64,000 nt of DNA. It comes from Streptomyces phaeofaciens (GTDB taxonomy: Bacteria > Actinomycetota > Actinomycetes > Streptomycetales > Streptomycetaceae). Below the pieces are notes generated by a model. It saw only the letters and a program-made list of their open reading frames with translations, made no database searches and was not told where the DNA came from. The translations under genes were made by a program, and so were the position numbers. The DNA lies in contig NZ_BMSA01000019.1 of NCBI RefSeq assembly GCF_014648915.1, positions 62,001 through 126,000 of the forward strand, written 5' to 3'. This document shows, one piece after another, positions 39,880 through 48,562 of this stretch (positions within the stretch are counted from its first letter, which is position 1; every line of letters starts with the position of its first letter).

Positions 39880-39920
39880 GGGTACGGGTAGGGGAAGGGG
39901 TAGAGGTAGGGGTAGAGGTA
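39880..39920. repeat. G-rich repeat and G-quadruplex motif
   Basis: GGG-TAC-GGG-TA-GGGG-AA-GGGG at 39880-39900 fits a G-quadruplex. GGGGTAGAGGTA is then repeated at 39897-39908 and 39909-39920. It lies in the short gap between the permease stop and the amidohydrolase start, on the strand opposite to both genes. Confidence 0.8.
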
Positions 39921-39933
39921 GGGGTCGTGCGGG

Positions 39934-41412
39934 CTATGTGGGGGAATCGGAGGCCGTGGCCTGCTCGTCCGGTTCCGCGGCGAACCCGGCGTACACCTGG
40001 GGCCGCTCCCTTCGCAGCCACCACGCGAGGACGAGTCCCGCGACGAAGACGGCGGGCGCGAGGACGATCAGGACCGTGTTCACGGTGTCGGAGGCGCCGG
40101 TGAACAGGTCGATGTGGGTGATCACGAGCCCTATGGCGGTGGCGAGCAGCACGGCCGCGACGAGCGGGGCGACCACCGTCCGCAGGGTGCCCTCCCGGTG
40201 GCGTACGCGCCGGAAGTAGCAGGGCACGGCGAGGGCGGCGAGCAGCTGGAGCACGAACAGTCCGATCATGCCCGGCGTGTTGACCCACAGCAGCAGCTGC
40301 CCGTACGGATCCGCGCCCGCCGCCCAGAAGCCGAGGACGACGACCGCGCCGAGCACGGTCTGCGCGATGCCGGCGACGTACGGCGACCGGTGCCGCGGGT
40401 GGATCCGCCCCAGCGTCTTCGGCAGGACGCCCTCCTCGGCGAGCGCGAGGGCGTACCGGTTGATGGCGTTGTGGAAGGCGAGGAGCGAGGCGAGGACGCT
40501 GGTGACGATGAAGACGTGCATCAGGTCGGCCGCCCAGCCGCCGACATAGGTGGTGATGGCGGAGAAGAAGAGCCCGCCGGGGTCCTTGGCGGCGGCCGCG
40601 ATCACGTCCTCGTCGCCGAAGGCCTGGATGACGATCCACACGACGAAGGCGTAGAAGAGGCCGAGGAAACCGATGGCGGCGTACGTCGCCCGCGGCACCG
40701 TCCGCTCCGGGCTGCGGGCCTCGCGGCGGTAGATGACCGTCGACTCGAATCCGGTGAAGGCGGCGAAGGCGAACGCGAGGACGACGGCGGTCCCCGACAC
40801 GAACACGTTGCCCGGGGCGAACGACGCACCCGACAGCCCGTGCGCACCCCCCTTGACCAGCACCCCTCCCGCGAGCAGCAGCAGGATGCCGGTCTCGGCG
40901 ACGAGCAGCACGCCGAGCACCTTGGCGCCGAAGTCGATGGAGCGGTAGCCGCCGTATCCGATGACGACCAGTCCGGCGAGGGCGAACGGCAGCCAGGGCA
41001 CCTCGGTGCCGAAGAGGGCGTGCACGGTGTCCTGGGAGGCGGTGCCCAGCAGGCCGTAGACGCCGATCTCCATGCCGTTGTAGCCGAGCAGCGCGAGCAG
41101 GGCTGCGCCGATACCGACGGGGCGGCCGAGGCCACGGGTGATGTACGCGTAGAAGGCGCCGCCGCTCTTCACGTACCGGCTCATGGTGGTGAAGCCGACG
41201 GCGAAGACGGCGAGGGTGATGCCGGCGATGAGGTAGCCGGCCGGGGCGCCGACACCGCCGAGCAGGATCGCGAGCGGGGCGACACCCGCCATGACCGTGA
41301 GCGGGGCGGCGGCGGAGACGACGAAGAAGGCGATGTCGGCGGTGCCGAGGGAGCCGGAGCGGAGCGTCGCCGTGGTGGGCGGCGTTCTCCCCTCGGAGGT
41401 GGTGACGGACAT
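39934..41412 (-). CDS. APC-superfamily amino acid/amine permease
   Basis: The 492-residue product has 12 or so membrane helices and APC-family landmarks: FFVVSAAAPLTVMAGVAPLAI (about 32), SGGAFYAYITRGLGRPVG (about 85) and FAFAAFTGFESTVIYRREARSPERTVPRATY (about 215-245). ATG 41412 is chosen; upstream residues are not family-like. The substrate is unknown. The divergent TetR gene begins 187 bases away and probably controls it. The amidohydrolase that follows might process the imported compound. Confidence 0.9.
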   Translation of the reverse strand: MSVTTSEGRTPPTTATLRSGSLGTADIAFFVVSAAAPLTVMAGVAPLAILLGGVGAPAGYLIAGITLAVFAVGFTTMSRYVKSGGAFYAYITRGLGRPVGIGAALLALLGYNGMEIGVYGLLGTASQDTVHALFGTEVPWLPFALAGLVVIGYGGYRSIDFGAKVLGVLLVAETGILLLLAGGVLVKGGAHGLSGASFAPGNVFVSGTAVVLAFAFAAFTGFESTVIYRREARSPERTVPRATYAAIGFLGLFYAFVVWIVIQAFGDEDVIAAAAKDPGGLFFSAITTYVGGWAADLMHVFIVTSVLASLLAFHNAINRYALALAEEGVLPKTLGRIHPRHRSPYVAGIAQTVLGAVVVLGFWAAGADPYGQLLLWVNTPGMIGLFVLQLLAALAVPCYFRRVRHREGTLRTVVAPLVAAVLLATAIGLVITHIDLFTGASDTVNTVLIVLAPAVFVAGLVLAWWLRRERPQVYAGFAAEPDEQATASDSPT

Positions 41413-41598
41413 GGGGAAGCCCTTCGAGCGCAGCAAAATGGTGGGTTCCGGGCGCGCGGGATGACCGACGTTCCGGGACGAACCGCAGGAGAGCGACCGC
41501 CCCGGAGCCATTAATCTAAAGGCTTTCGGTTTCGGCAATGTAGCCTCCTCGTGGGCGTCCGGGAAGCCCCTCACCGACCTTCAGGGGAGAACGCAGAC

Positions 41599-42219
41599 AT
41601 GGGACGGCCGCGCACACCGCTCCTCGACCGCGAACGCATCACCACGACCGCGCTGCAACTCGTCGACGAGCAGGGCGACTTCAGCGTCCCGCAGATCGCG
41701 AAGCGGCTCGGGGCGCAGACCGGCTCGGTGTACCACCATGTGGACGGCCGGGACGGCATCGTGGAGCTGCTGCGCGAACGGGTGGCGGCCGCGATCGACC
41801 CGCGGACCCTCGACCGGGCCCCCTGGGACACCGCTCTGGAGGCCTGGGCCCGCTCCTACCGCGCCGCCTTCGCCGCCCATCCCAAGGCGATACCGCTCCT
41901 GATGACCTCACCCGTACGCGCGCCGGGGGTCCTGGAGCAGTACGAACGGGCGGTGACCCTCCTGCTGGACGCCGGCTTCGCCCGCGAGCAGGTGATGCCG
42001 CTGATCATCGCCCTGGAGAACCTGGTCCTGGGCTCGGCCCTGGACCTGGCCGCCCCCGAGACCATGTGGGAACTCACGGAGGAGACCCCCACCCCCCGCC
42101 TGGCCGAGGCCCTGGCTGCGGTGGGCGAGCACCGCGCCGACCGGGCCTTCGAACTGGGGCTGACCGGCTTCATCCGCCACGCCAGAAGCCTGCGAGGTGC
42201 GGCGGAGACCGACCAGTAG
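41599..42219 (+). CDS. TetR-family regulator, divergent from the permease
   Basis: The 206-residue product has the N-terminal helix-turn-helix DRERITTTALQLVDEQGDFSVPQIAKRLGAQTGSVYHHVDGRDGIVELL (about 9-58; landmarks Val-Pro-Gln-Ile-Ala-Lys-Arg and Val-Tyr-His-His-Val) and a TetR_C-type helical domain. GGGGAGA is eight bases before ATG 41599. The intergenic region to the permease includes an A/T-rich stretch (41511-41545) that could hold promoters and operator, but I found no clear palindrome. Confidence 0.88.
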   Translation: MGRPRTPLLDRERITTTALQLVDEQGDFSVPQIAKRLGAQTGSVYHHVDGRDGIVELLRERVAAAIDPRTLDRAPWDTALEAWARSYRAAFAAHPKAIPLLMTSPVRAPGVLEQYERAVTLLLDAGFAREQVMPLIIALENLVLGSALDLAAPETMWELTEETPTPRLAEALAAVGEHRADRAFELGLTGFIRHARSLRGAAETDQ

Positions 42220-42252
42220 GGCTGGTGGGGACCCGTGGGGAAGTAGAGGCCC

Positions 42253-42290
42253 GTGGGGGCTCACGGGGGCGGTGGGGGCTCGCGGGGGCG
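42253..42290. repeat. 19-bp tandem direct repeat
   Basis: GTGGGGGCTCACGGGGGCG (42253-42271) and GTGGGGGCTCGCGGGGGCG (42272-42290) differ by one base and fill the space between the convergent TetR and LysR stop codons. Confidence 0.85.
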
Positions 42291-42292
42291 GT

Positions 42293-43192
42293 TCACTCCG
42301 TTCCGACGACCTCCCGCAGCGCGTCGAGGAACGCCCCCAGCGCCGGCTGCTGCGGCACACCGGCCTCCCGCACCACCGCGTGGATCGTCCGTACCGGCGC
42401 CGGATCCCGCACCTCCCGGACCACGACCCCCGGATGCCGGCTCCCGAGCCCGAGCCGCGGCACCAGCGCGACGCCCAGCCCCGCCGCGACGAACCCCTGA
42501 GCCGTCACGTAGTCCTCGCTCTCGACCACGAACCGCGGCCGGAACCCCGCGACCGCGCAGGCGTCGAGCTGCGCGTCGAGACAGGGTCCTGGCCACTCGC
42601 TGCCCACGAACGCCTCCTCCGCCAGCTCCCCCAGCCGCACGCTCCGCCGCCCCGCGAGCCGGTGTCCGCGCGGCAGCACGGCGAGGTACGGATCGTCCAG
42701 CAGCCGGACCGGCCGCAGCCCGCCCACCTCGCGCCCCGCCCCGCGCACCACCAGCGCCAGATCGGCGCGCCCCTCGCTCACCTCGGCCGACGGATCCTCC
42801 GTGTCGGCCGTCAGCCTCAGCTCGACCTGAACCCGGGGAAGCCGTTCCCGCAACAACGCCACCGCCGGCGCGACCAGTCCCGCGCCCGCGGTGGCGAAGT
42901 ACCGCACGGCCAGGCGCCCGGTCCGCCCCGCGCGCAGATCGGCCAGCGCGGCCTCCGCCTGGGCGACCTGCCGTCCGATGGCGTCCGCGTACTCGGTGAG
43001 CAGCAGCCCGGCGGCGGTGGGCCGCACCCCTCGGCCGACCCGCTCCAGCAACGCGACCCCGGCCTCCTTCTCCAGGACGGCGATCTGCTGACTGACGGCG
43101 GACGGCGTGTAGCCCAGCCGGGCGGCGGCACCGGTCACCGAGCCCACCCCCACGACGGTCCGCAGCACCTGCATACGACGCACATCAAGCAT
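42293..43192 (-). CDS. LysR-family regulator
   Basis: The 299-residue product begins MLDVRRMQVLRTVVGVGSV with the LysR helix-turn-helix VTGAAARLGYTPSAVSQQIAVLEKEAGVALLER. A type-2 periplasmic-binding effector domain follows. MLDVRR is the usual start of this Streptomyces subgroup; the ATG at 43228 would add 12 residues. TAAGCT lies seven bases upstream of 43192 on the minus strand, so the message may be leaderless. It is divergent from the EamA transporter, which is its likely target. Confidence 0.9.
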   Translation of the reverse strand: MLDVRRMQVLRTVVGVGSVTGAAARLGYTPSAVSQQIAVLEKEAGVALLERVGRGVRPTAAGLLLTEYADAIGRQVAQAEAALADLRAGRTGRLAVRYFATAGAGLVAPAVALLRERLPRVQVELRLTADTEDPSAEVSEGRADLALVVRGAGREVGGLRPVRLLDDPYLAVLPRGHRLAGRRSVRLGELAEEAFVGSEWPGPCLDAQLDACAVAGFRPRFVVESEDYVTAQGFVAAGLGVALVPRLGLGSRHPGVVVREVRDPAPVRTIHAVVREAGVPQQPALGAFLDALREVVGTE

Positions 43193-43228
43193 GTAGCCCA
43201 GCTTAATGAACCGTCCAAAACTCTTCAC

Positions 43229-43263
43229 TTGTCCTGACAGGATGCCTCCCTCACCGTAGAGGC
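43229..43263 (+). promoter_or_regulatory. leaderless promoter of the EamA transporter with palindrome
   Basis: TTGTCC (43229-43234), 17 bases, CACCGT (43252-43257), six bases, ATG 43264. TCCTG-A-CAGGA (43232-43242) is a perfect small palindrome overlapping the -35, a candidate binding half-site for the divergent LysR protein. Confidence 0.5.
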
Positions 43264-44244
43264 ATGTCCCCCGCCTCCACGCTCCGCATGGCGATGCTGG
43301 CCCTCCTGTGGGGCTCCGGCTTCCTCTGGATCAAGCTCGCCCTCAACCACGGCCTCTCCCCCACCCAGATCACCGTCGCCCGGTGCGCCCTGGGCACGGC
43401 GACCCTGCTGGCCCTGGCCCTCGCGGCCGGCCAGCGGCTGCCCCGCTCCCTGACCACCTGGGGCCACCTGACCGTGGCGGCCCTGTTCTGCAACGCCGTT
43501 CCGTTCGCCCTGTTCGCCCTGGGCGAGCAGACGGTCGACTCCGGCGTCGCGGGCGTCCTCAACGCCACGACCCCCCTCTGGTCCCTCCTCATCGGCGTCC
43601 TCCTCGGCACCGACCGCGCCCTGCGCCCCCGACGCCTGACCGGCCTCCTCCTGGGCTTCGCCGGGACCCTCCTGATCTTCGCCCCCTGGCACCAGGAGGG
43701 CCTCCTCACCTGGGGCGCCCTCGCCCTCCTGGCGGCCGCCGCGAGCTACGCCGTGGCCTTCGCGTACATGGCCCGCCATCTCACGGACCGACAGGCCCCG
43801 ATCGCCATGTCCACCGCCCAGCTCCTCATGGCGACGGGCTGGACCACCCTCGCCCTGCCCACCGCGGGTCCGCCGCGCGCCGACCTCACCGGCGTCCTGG
43901 CCGTCATCACCCTCGGTGTCCTCGGCACCGGCGTGACCTTCTACCTCAACTACCGCCTCATCGCCGACGAAGGCCCCACGACGGCCGCCACCACCGGTTA
44001 CCTCCTCCCGGTGATCTCGGTGGCCCTGGGCGCGCTCTTCCTGGACGAGAACGTGGGCCCACGCGTCTGGGCGGGCATGGCGGTGGTCCTCACCGGTGTG
44101 GCACTGACCCGCGACAAGTCCCCTCGTACGCCTGGTACATCACGTACGGCGCGGACGGTGGAGACAGCGCGGACGGCGGAAGGCCGCGACCGGGCGGGGG
44201 CGGGGGCGGGTCGTGGCGGCGCGGAGTCGCAGCCCGTCGCATAA
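43264..44244 (+). CDS. EamA/DMT-superfamily transporter
   Basis: The 326-residue product has ten transmembrane helices in two EamA repeats (ALLWGSGFLWIKLALNHGLSP about 12; GALALLAAAASYAVAFAYMARHL about 157). The second repeat ends in TTGYLLPVISVALGALFLDENVGPRVWAGMAVVLTGVAL. The last 40 residues are a disordered Arg/Thr/Gly tail (TSRTARTVETARTAEG). It is probably an exporter of amino acids or other small metabolites. It is regulated by the divergent LysR gene, by analogy with many such pairs. It converges on glnE. Confidence 0.9.
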   Translation: MSPASTLRMAMLALLWGSGFLWIKLALNHGLSPTQITVARCALGTATLLALALAAGQRLPRSLTTWGHLTVAALFCNAVPFALFALGEQTVDSGVAGVLNATTPLWSLLIGVLLGTDRALRPRRLTGLLLGFAGTLLIFAPWHQEGLLTWGALALLAAAASYAVAFAYMARHLTDRQAPIAMSTAQLLMATGWTTLALPTAGPPRADLTGVLAVITLGVLGTGVTFYLNYRLIADEGPTTAATTGYLLPVISVALGALFLDENVGPRVWAGMAVVLTGVALTRDKSPRTPGTSRTARTVETARTAEGRDRAGAGAGRGGAESQPVA

Positions 44245-44291
44245 CCGGTCACCGCCCGAGCCCCGGGCACCTGGCCCCGGCCCCGGGAAGC

Positions 44292-47200
44292 TCACCCCCC
44301 GTAGAACAGCTCCTCCACAACCCCCCGGGCCCGCCGGGCGGTCCGCCGGTACCCGTCCAGCAACTCGCCCACGTGCCCGGGCCCGTACCCCAGATAGCGG
44401 CCCACCGCGGCCAGTTCGCGGCTCTCGGAGGGAAACGTGTCCCCGGCCCGCCCCCGTACCAGCATCACCGCGTTGCGCACCCGTGTGGCCAGCACCCACG
44501 CCTCGTCCAGGATCTCCGCGTTCTCCCCGGAGATCAGGTCCGCCGCGCACGCCGCCGCCAGTGCCTCCCGGGTCCGTGTGGTCCGCAGCCCCGGCTCCAC
44601 CCACCCGTGCTGCAACTGGAGCATCTGCACGGTCCACTCCACGTCGGAGAGCCCGCCGGGACCCAGTTTGGTGTGCAGCTTGGGATCGGCGCCCCGGGGC
44701 AGCCGCTCCGACTCCATCCGCGCCTTCAGCCGGCGGATCTCCCGGACCGCCTCGTCCCCCAGGCCCTCCGCCGGGTACCGCAGCGGATCGATCAGCTCGA
44801 TGAAGCGTCGCCCCAGCTCCTCGTCCCCGGCGACCACCTCCGCCCGCAGCAGCGCCTGCGACTCCCACACCAGCGACCATCGCCGGTAGTAGGCCTCGTA
44901 CGACTTGAACGTCCGCACCATCGGCCCGGACTTCCCCTCCGGCCGCAGATCGGCGTCGATCAGCAGCGGCGGGTCGGCGCTCGGAACCTGAAGCAGCCGG
45001 CGCATCTCGGCCACGACCCGGTTGGCGGCCTGACCGGCCTCCCGCTCGTCCACCCCGTCCCGCGGCTCGTGCACGAACAGCACGTCCGCGTCGGACCCGT
45101 AGCCCAGTTCGTGCCCCCCGAACCGCCCCATGCCGATCACGGCGAACCGGGTGGGAAGCCGGTCCCCCCACCCGTCCCGCACCACGGCCCGCAACGTCCC
45201 CGCCAGGGTCGCCGCGGTCAGGTCCGAGACCGCGGCCCCCACCCGGTCCACCAGGGCCCCTTGATCGGGTTCGGCCGGCTGGGTCTCGGTGCCGTACGAG
45301 CGGACGATGTCGCCGGCGGCCGTACGGAACAGCTCCCGCCGCCGCACCCCCCGCACGGCGGTCACCGCCTTCTCGCCACTCTCCGCCCGCCCGACGGCCG
45401 CCAGGATCTCCTGCTCCAACTGCGCTCTTCCCCGCGGCTGGAGCCCGCCTCCGTCACCGTCGCCGTCACCCAGCAGGGCGACCGCCTCGGGCGCGCGCAT
45501 CAGCAGGTCGGGAGCGAGCCGTCCGGCGGAGAGCACCCGTGCCAGGTTCTCCGCGGCGGCCCCCTCGTCCCTCAACAGCCGGAGATACCAGGGTGTCTTG
45601 CCCAACGCGTCCGACACCTTGCGGAAGTTGAGCAGGCCCGCGTCCGGGTCGGCCGAATCGGCGAACCACCCCAACAGCACCGGCAGCAGCGTTCGTTGGA
45701 TGGCGGCCTTGCGCGACACCCCCGAGGCCAGCGCCTCCAGATGCCGCAGCGCGGACGCGGGATCGGCGTACCCCATGGCGACGAGCCGCTCGCGAGCCGC
45801 CACCACGCTCAACCGGGCTTCTCCAGGGGCGAGTTGGGCGAAGGCGTCCAGCAGCGGCCGGTAGAAGATCTTCTCGTGCAGCCGCCGCACCACGGCCGCG
45901 TGCCGCTTCCACTCCCGGTTCAGCTCCGTCACCGGATCGGTCCGCAGCCCCAACGACCGCCCCAGCCGCCGCTGATCGCCCTCGCCCTCGGGCACCAGGT
46001 GCGTCCGCCGCAGCCGGTACAGCTGGATCCGGTGCTCCAGGGACCGCAGGAACCGGTAGGCGTCGTCGAGCTGGACGGCGTCGACCCGCCCCACATACCC
46101 GCCGGCGGCCAGCGCCTGAAGGGCGTCGAGCGTGGTCCCGCTCCGCAGCGACGCGTCCGTACGTCCGTGCACCAGCTGCAACAGCTGTACGGCGAACTCG
46201 ACGTCCCGCAGCCCACCGGGACCGAGCTTCAGCTCGCGTTCGACCTCGGCGACGGGAATGTTCTCCACCACCCGCCGCCGCATCTTCTGCACGTCGGCGA
46301 CGAAGTTCTCCCGCTCGGCGGCCTGCCACACCAGCGGCCCCACCGCGGCGACGTAGTCGGCCCCCAGCTCCAGGTCACCGGCCACCGGCCGCGCCTTGAG
46401 CAGCGCCTGGAACTCCCAGGTCTTGGCCCACCGCTGGTAGTAGGCGAGATGGCTGCTCAGCGTCCGCACGAGGGGCCCGTTGCGCCCCTCGGGCCGCAGA
46501 TTGGCGTCCACCGGCCAGATGGATCCCTCGACCGTGGTCTCCGAGCAGACCCGCATCATGTGGGAGGCCAGCTTGGTGGCGGCCCGCAGCGCCTTCCCCT
46601 CGTCGGCGCCCTCCGCGGCCTCCGCCACGAAGATGACGTCGACGTCGGACACGTAGTTGAGCTCGTGGCCGCCGCACTTGCCCATGGCGATGACGGCGAG
46701 CCGGCACAGGGCGGCGTCGTCGGGCGCCGCCGTCCGCGCCAGGCGGAGCGCGGCACGGAGTGTCGCGGTGGCCAGGTCGGCGAGTTCGGCGGCGGTGTCG
46801 GCGACGTGGGTCGTCCCGCAGACGTCGCGCGCCGCGATCGACAGCAGACACCGCCGGTACGCCACCCGCAGCGCGACCGGTTCCGTGACGTCGGCGAGCC
46901 CGCGCTCGAACTCCTCCACCCCGGGGTGCAGGTCCCGGGGCTCGTACATGACCAGCGCCTCCCAGTCGCGGGGGTGCCGGGCCAGGTGGTCGGCGAGCGC
47001 GGCGGACGCCCCGAGGACACCCAGCAGGCGGTCCCGCAACGGCTTCGCCGCTATCAGCGTGTCGAGCAGCTCACGGCGGGCGGTGGGCCCGGGCTGGGCC
47101 TCCAGCAGCCGTACCAGGCCGTGCAGCGCGAGATCGGGATCGGCGGTCGCCCCCAGTGCCTCCAGCAGAAAGGGGTCGTCTCGCACCGGGGACAGCTCGG

Positions 47201-47294
47201 GGCCGTCCAGGAGCCGCTCGGCGGCGGACGGGTCCGTGAAACCGTGCCGCAGCAGCCGTGTGAAGGTACTGCTCCTGCGCCCCGGCGCCATCAT
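44292..47294 (-). CDS. glnE: glutamine synthetase adenylyltransferase/adenylyl-removase
   Basis: The 1000-residue product has two nucleotidyltransferase halves: an N-terminal one with MGKCGGHELNYVSDVDVIFVAE (about 205) and a C-terminal one with MGRFGGHELGYGSDADVLFVHE (about 725). Each is followed by LRPEGRNGPLVRT or LRPEGKSGPMVRT and by KLGPGGLRDVEF or KLGPGGLSDVEW. GlnE adds and removes AMP on GSI (GlnA) subunits according to nitrogen supply. Its GlnA substrate gene is not in this window. GGGAGG is six bases before ATG 47294. It is divergent from the FMN-barrel gene. Confidence 0.96.
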   Translation of the reverse strand: MMAPGRRSSTFTRLLRHGFTDPSAAERLLDGPELSPVRDDPFLLEALGATADPDLALHGLVRLLEAQPGPTARRELLDTLIAAKPLRDRLLGVLGASAALADHLARHPRDWEALVMYEPRDLHPGVEEFERGLADVTEPVALRVAYRRCLLSIAARDVCGTTHVADTAAELADLATATLRAALRLARTAAPDDAALCRLAVIAMGKCGGHELNYVSDVDVIFVAEAAEGADEGKALRAATKLASHMMRVCSETTVEGSIWPVDANLRPEGRNGPLVRTLSSHLAYYQRWAKTWEFQALLKARPVAGDLELGADYVAAVGPLVWQAAERENFVADVQKMRRRVVENIPVAEVERELKLGPGGLRDVEFAVQLLQLVHGRTDASLRSGTTLDALQALAAGGYVGRVDAVQLDDAYRFLRSLEHRIQLYRLRRTHLVPEGEGDQRRLGRSLGLRTDPVTELNREWKRHAAVVRRLHEKIFYRPLLDAFAQLAPGEARLSVVAARERLVAMGYADPASALRHLEALASGVSRKAAIQRTLLPVLLGWFADSADPDAGLLNFRKVSDALGKTPWYLRLLRDEGAAAENLARVLSAGRLAPDLLMRAPEAVALLGDGDGDGGGLQPRGRAQLEQEILAAVGRAESGEKAVTAVRGVRRRELFRTAAGDIVRSYGTETQPAEPDQGALVDRVGAAVSDLTAATLAGTLRAVVRDGWGDRLPTRFAVIGMGRFGGHELGYGSDADVLFVHEPRDGVDEREAGQAANRVVAEMRRLLQVPSADPPLLIDADLRPEGKSGPMVRTFKSYEAYYRRWSLVWESQALLRAEVVAGDEELGRRFIELIDPLRYPAEGLGDEAVREIRRLKARMESERLPRGADPKLHTKLGPGGLSDVEWTVQMLQLQHGWVEPGLRTTRTREALAAACAADLISGENAEILDEAWVLATRVRNAVMLVRGRAGDTFPSESRELAAVGRYLGYGPGHVGELLDGYRRTARRARGVVEELFYGG

Positions 47295-47447
47295 CCCCGG
47301 CCTCCCGTCGGACCATCGGATCAAGGTCGTACTGTCCCGAGCGTAACCGGAGTGCCTGGGAGAAGCGCCGGAGCGGGGACCGATGAGTTCGCCGGCGCGG
47401 CCGGGTCTGCCACCGTGGAAACGAATGGCGAGCGGCAGGGAGGAACC

Positions 47448-47954
47448 ATGCGGGAACCCCGGGGCGAGCTGGACGCCCGGTACAGCAGCGAGGGAGCCAC
47501 CGCACCCGACTGGGCCGAGGTCGCCGCCCTGCTCGGCGCGGCGGAACTCTTCTGGATCTCGACGGTACGGCCCGACGGCCGCCCGCACGTCACCCCGCTG
47601 CCGGCGGTCTGGACGGACGGCGCGCTGCACTTCGCCACCGGCCCCGCCGAACGCAAGGCCCTCAATCTGGCGCAGAACCCGCAGGTGGTGCTGACGACCG
47701 GCACGAACACCTGGGCAGCGGGCTACGACGTCGTGGTCGAGGGCGAGGCCGTGCGGGTGGCGGACGACGGGCGGCTGCGTGAGCTGGCGGCGGCCTGGGA
47801 GGCGAAGTACGGCAGTTTCTGGCACTACGAGGTGCGGGACGGCTTCTTCCACCACGGTGCGGGACACGCGTTGGTCCAAGCGGTGGCGCCGCGGACGGTT
47901 TTCGGCTTCGGTAAGGGAGAACCGTTCAGCCAGACACGGTGGCGGTTCGACTGA
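47448..47954 (+). CDS. pyridoxamine 5'-phosphate oxidase-like FMN/F420 split-barrel protein
   Basis: The 168-residue product shows the split-barrel core LLGAAELFWISTVRPDGRPHVTPLPAVWTDGALHF (about 28-62) and a conserved Arg/Lys segment AERKALNLAQNPQVVLTTG. Family members bind FMN or F420 and reduce or oxidise varied substrates; which applies here is unclear. GGGAGGAA precedes ATG 47448. The VOC gene follows 64 bases later on the same strand, perhaps in one transcript. Confidence 0.85.
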   Translation: MREPRGELDARYSSEGATAPDWAEVAALLGAAELFWISTVRPDGRPHVTPLPAVWTDGALHFATGPAERKALNLAQNPQVVLTTGTNTWAAGYDVVVEGEAVRVADDGRLRELAAAWEAKYGSFWHYEVRDGFFHHGAGHALVQAVAPRTVFGFGKGEPFSQTRWRFD

Positions 47955-48018
47955 CGGGCGGTGGGCCCACCGGCCGCACCGGCCCGATTCCGTGCGAGGC
48001 GACCGGGAGGACCAGCAC

Positions 48019-48462
48019 ATGCTCTATACGCTCGAAGTGATCCCGCTGCCCGTCAGCGACATCGACCGGGCGCGGGACTTCTACCGCGACCTGGTCGGTT
48101 TCCACGTGGACATCGACCAGGAGGTCATGCCGGGCATGCGCATCGTCCAGCTGACGCCCCCGGGCTCCGGCTGCTCGATCGCGCTGGGCGACACGATCTG
48201 GGAGACCATCGACGGCCCCCGCCCGGCCCCCGGCTCCTACCAGGGCCTGCAACTGTGCGTGACCGACATCAAGGCGGCCCACGCGGAACTCGTCGCACGG
48301 GGCCTGGAGATCTCCGACCCGGTCCAGTACGCCCCCGACGACGGCGCCACCTTCATGCACTTCAAGGACCCCGACGGCAACGGCTGGGCCGTCCAGGAGT
48401 ACCGCCGCCGCGCCACGGAACCCCTCCACCAGGTCCTCGCGAACCTGGCGGCGGCCGAGTAA
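48019..48462 (+). CDS. VOC-superfamily (glyoxalase-like) protein
   Basis: The 147-residue product has two beta-alpha-beta-beta-beta modules: VIPLPVSDIDRARDFYRDLVGF at the start and GLQLCVTDIKAAHAELVARGLEI near residue 77, ending FKDPDGNGWAVQEY. Possible metal ligands are present at family positions. VOC proteins include glyoxalases, dioxygenases and resistance proteins, and this one cannot be placed further. GGGAGG lies eight bases before ATG 48019. Confidence 0.85.
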   Translation: MLYTLEVIPLPVSDIDRARDFYRDLVGFHVDIDQEVMPGMRIVQLTPPGSGCSIALGDTIWETIDGPRPAPGSYQGLQLCVTDIKAAHAELVARGLEISDPVQYAPDDGATFMHFKDPDGNGWAVQEYRRRATEPLHQVLANLAAAE

Positions 48463-48482
48463 CAGCACCCCGGCACCACCGA

Positions 48483-48542
48483 AGGGGCGCGGGAACGCAC
48501 TGGCCACCCCCACGGGGAGGCCACCGCACACCCCACGCCCCT
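48483..48542. repeat. inverted repeat / dispersed GC-rich intergenic element
   Basis: AGGGGCG (48483-48489) pairs with CGCCCCT (48536-48542) between the convergent VOC gene and glnA2. The first part, GGGGCGCGGGAACGC, resembles the GGGGCGCGGGGAACTGCGCGACC element seen in reverse at 57838-57866. Confidence 0.5.
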
Positions 48543-48562
48543 CCGGCGCGACGGACACGGCC

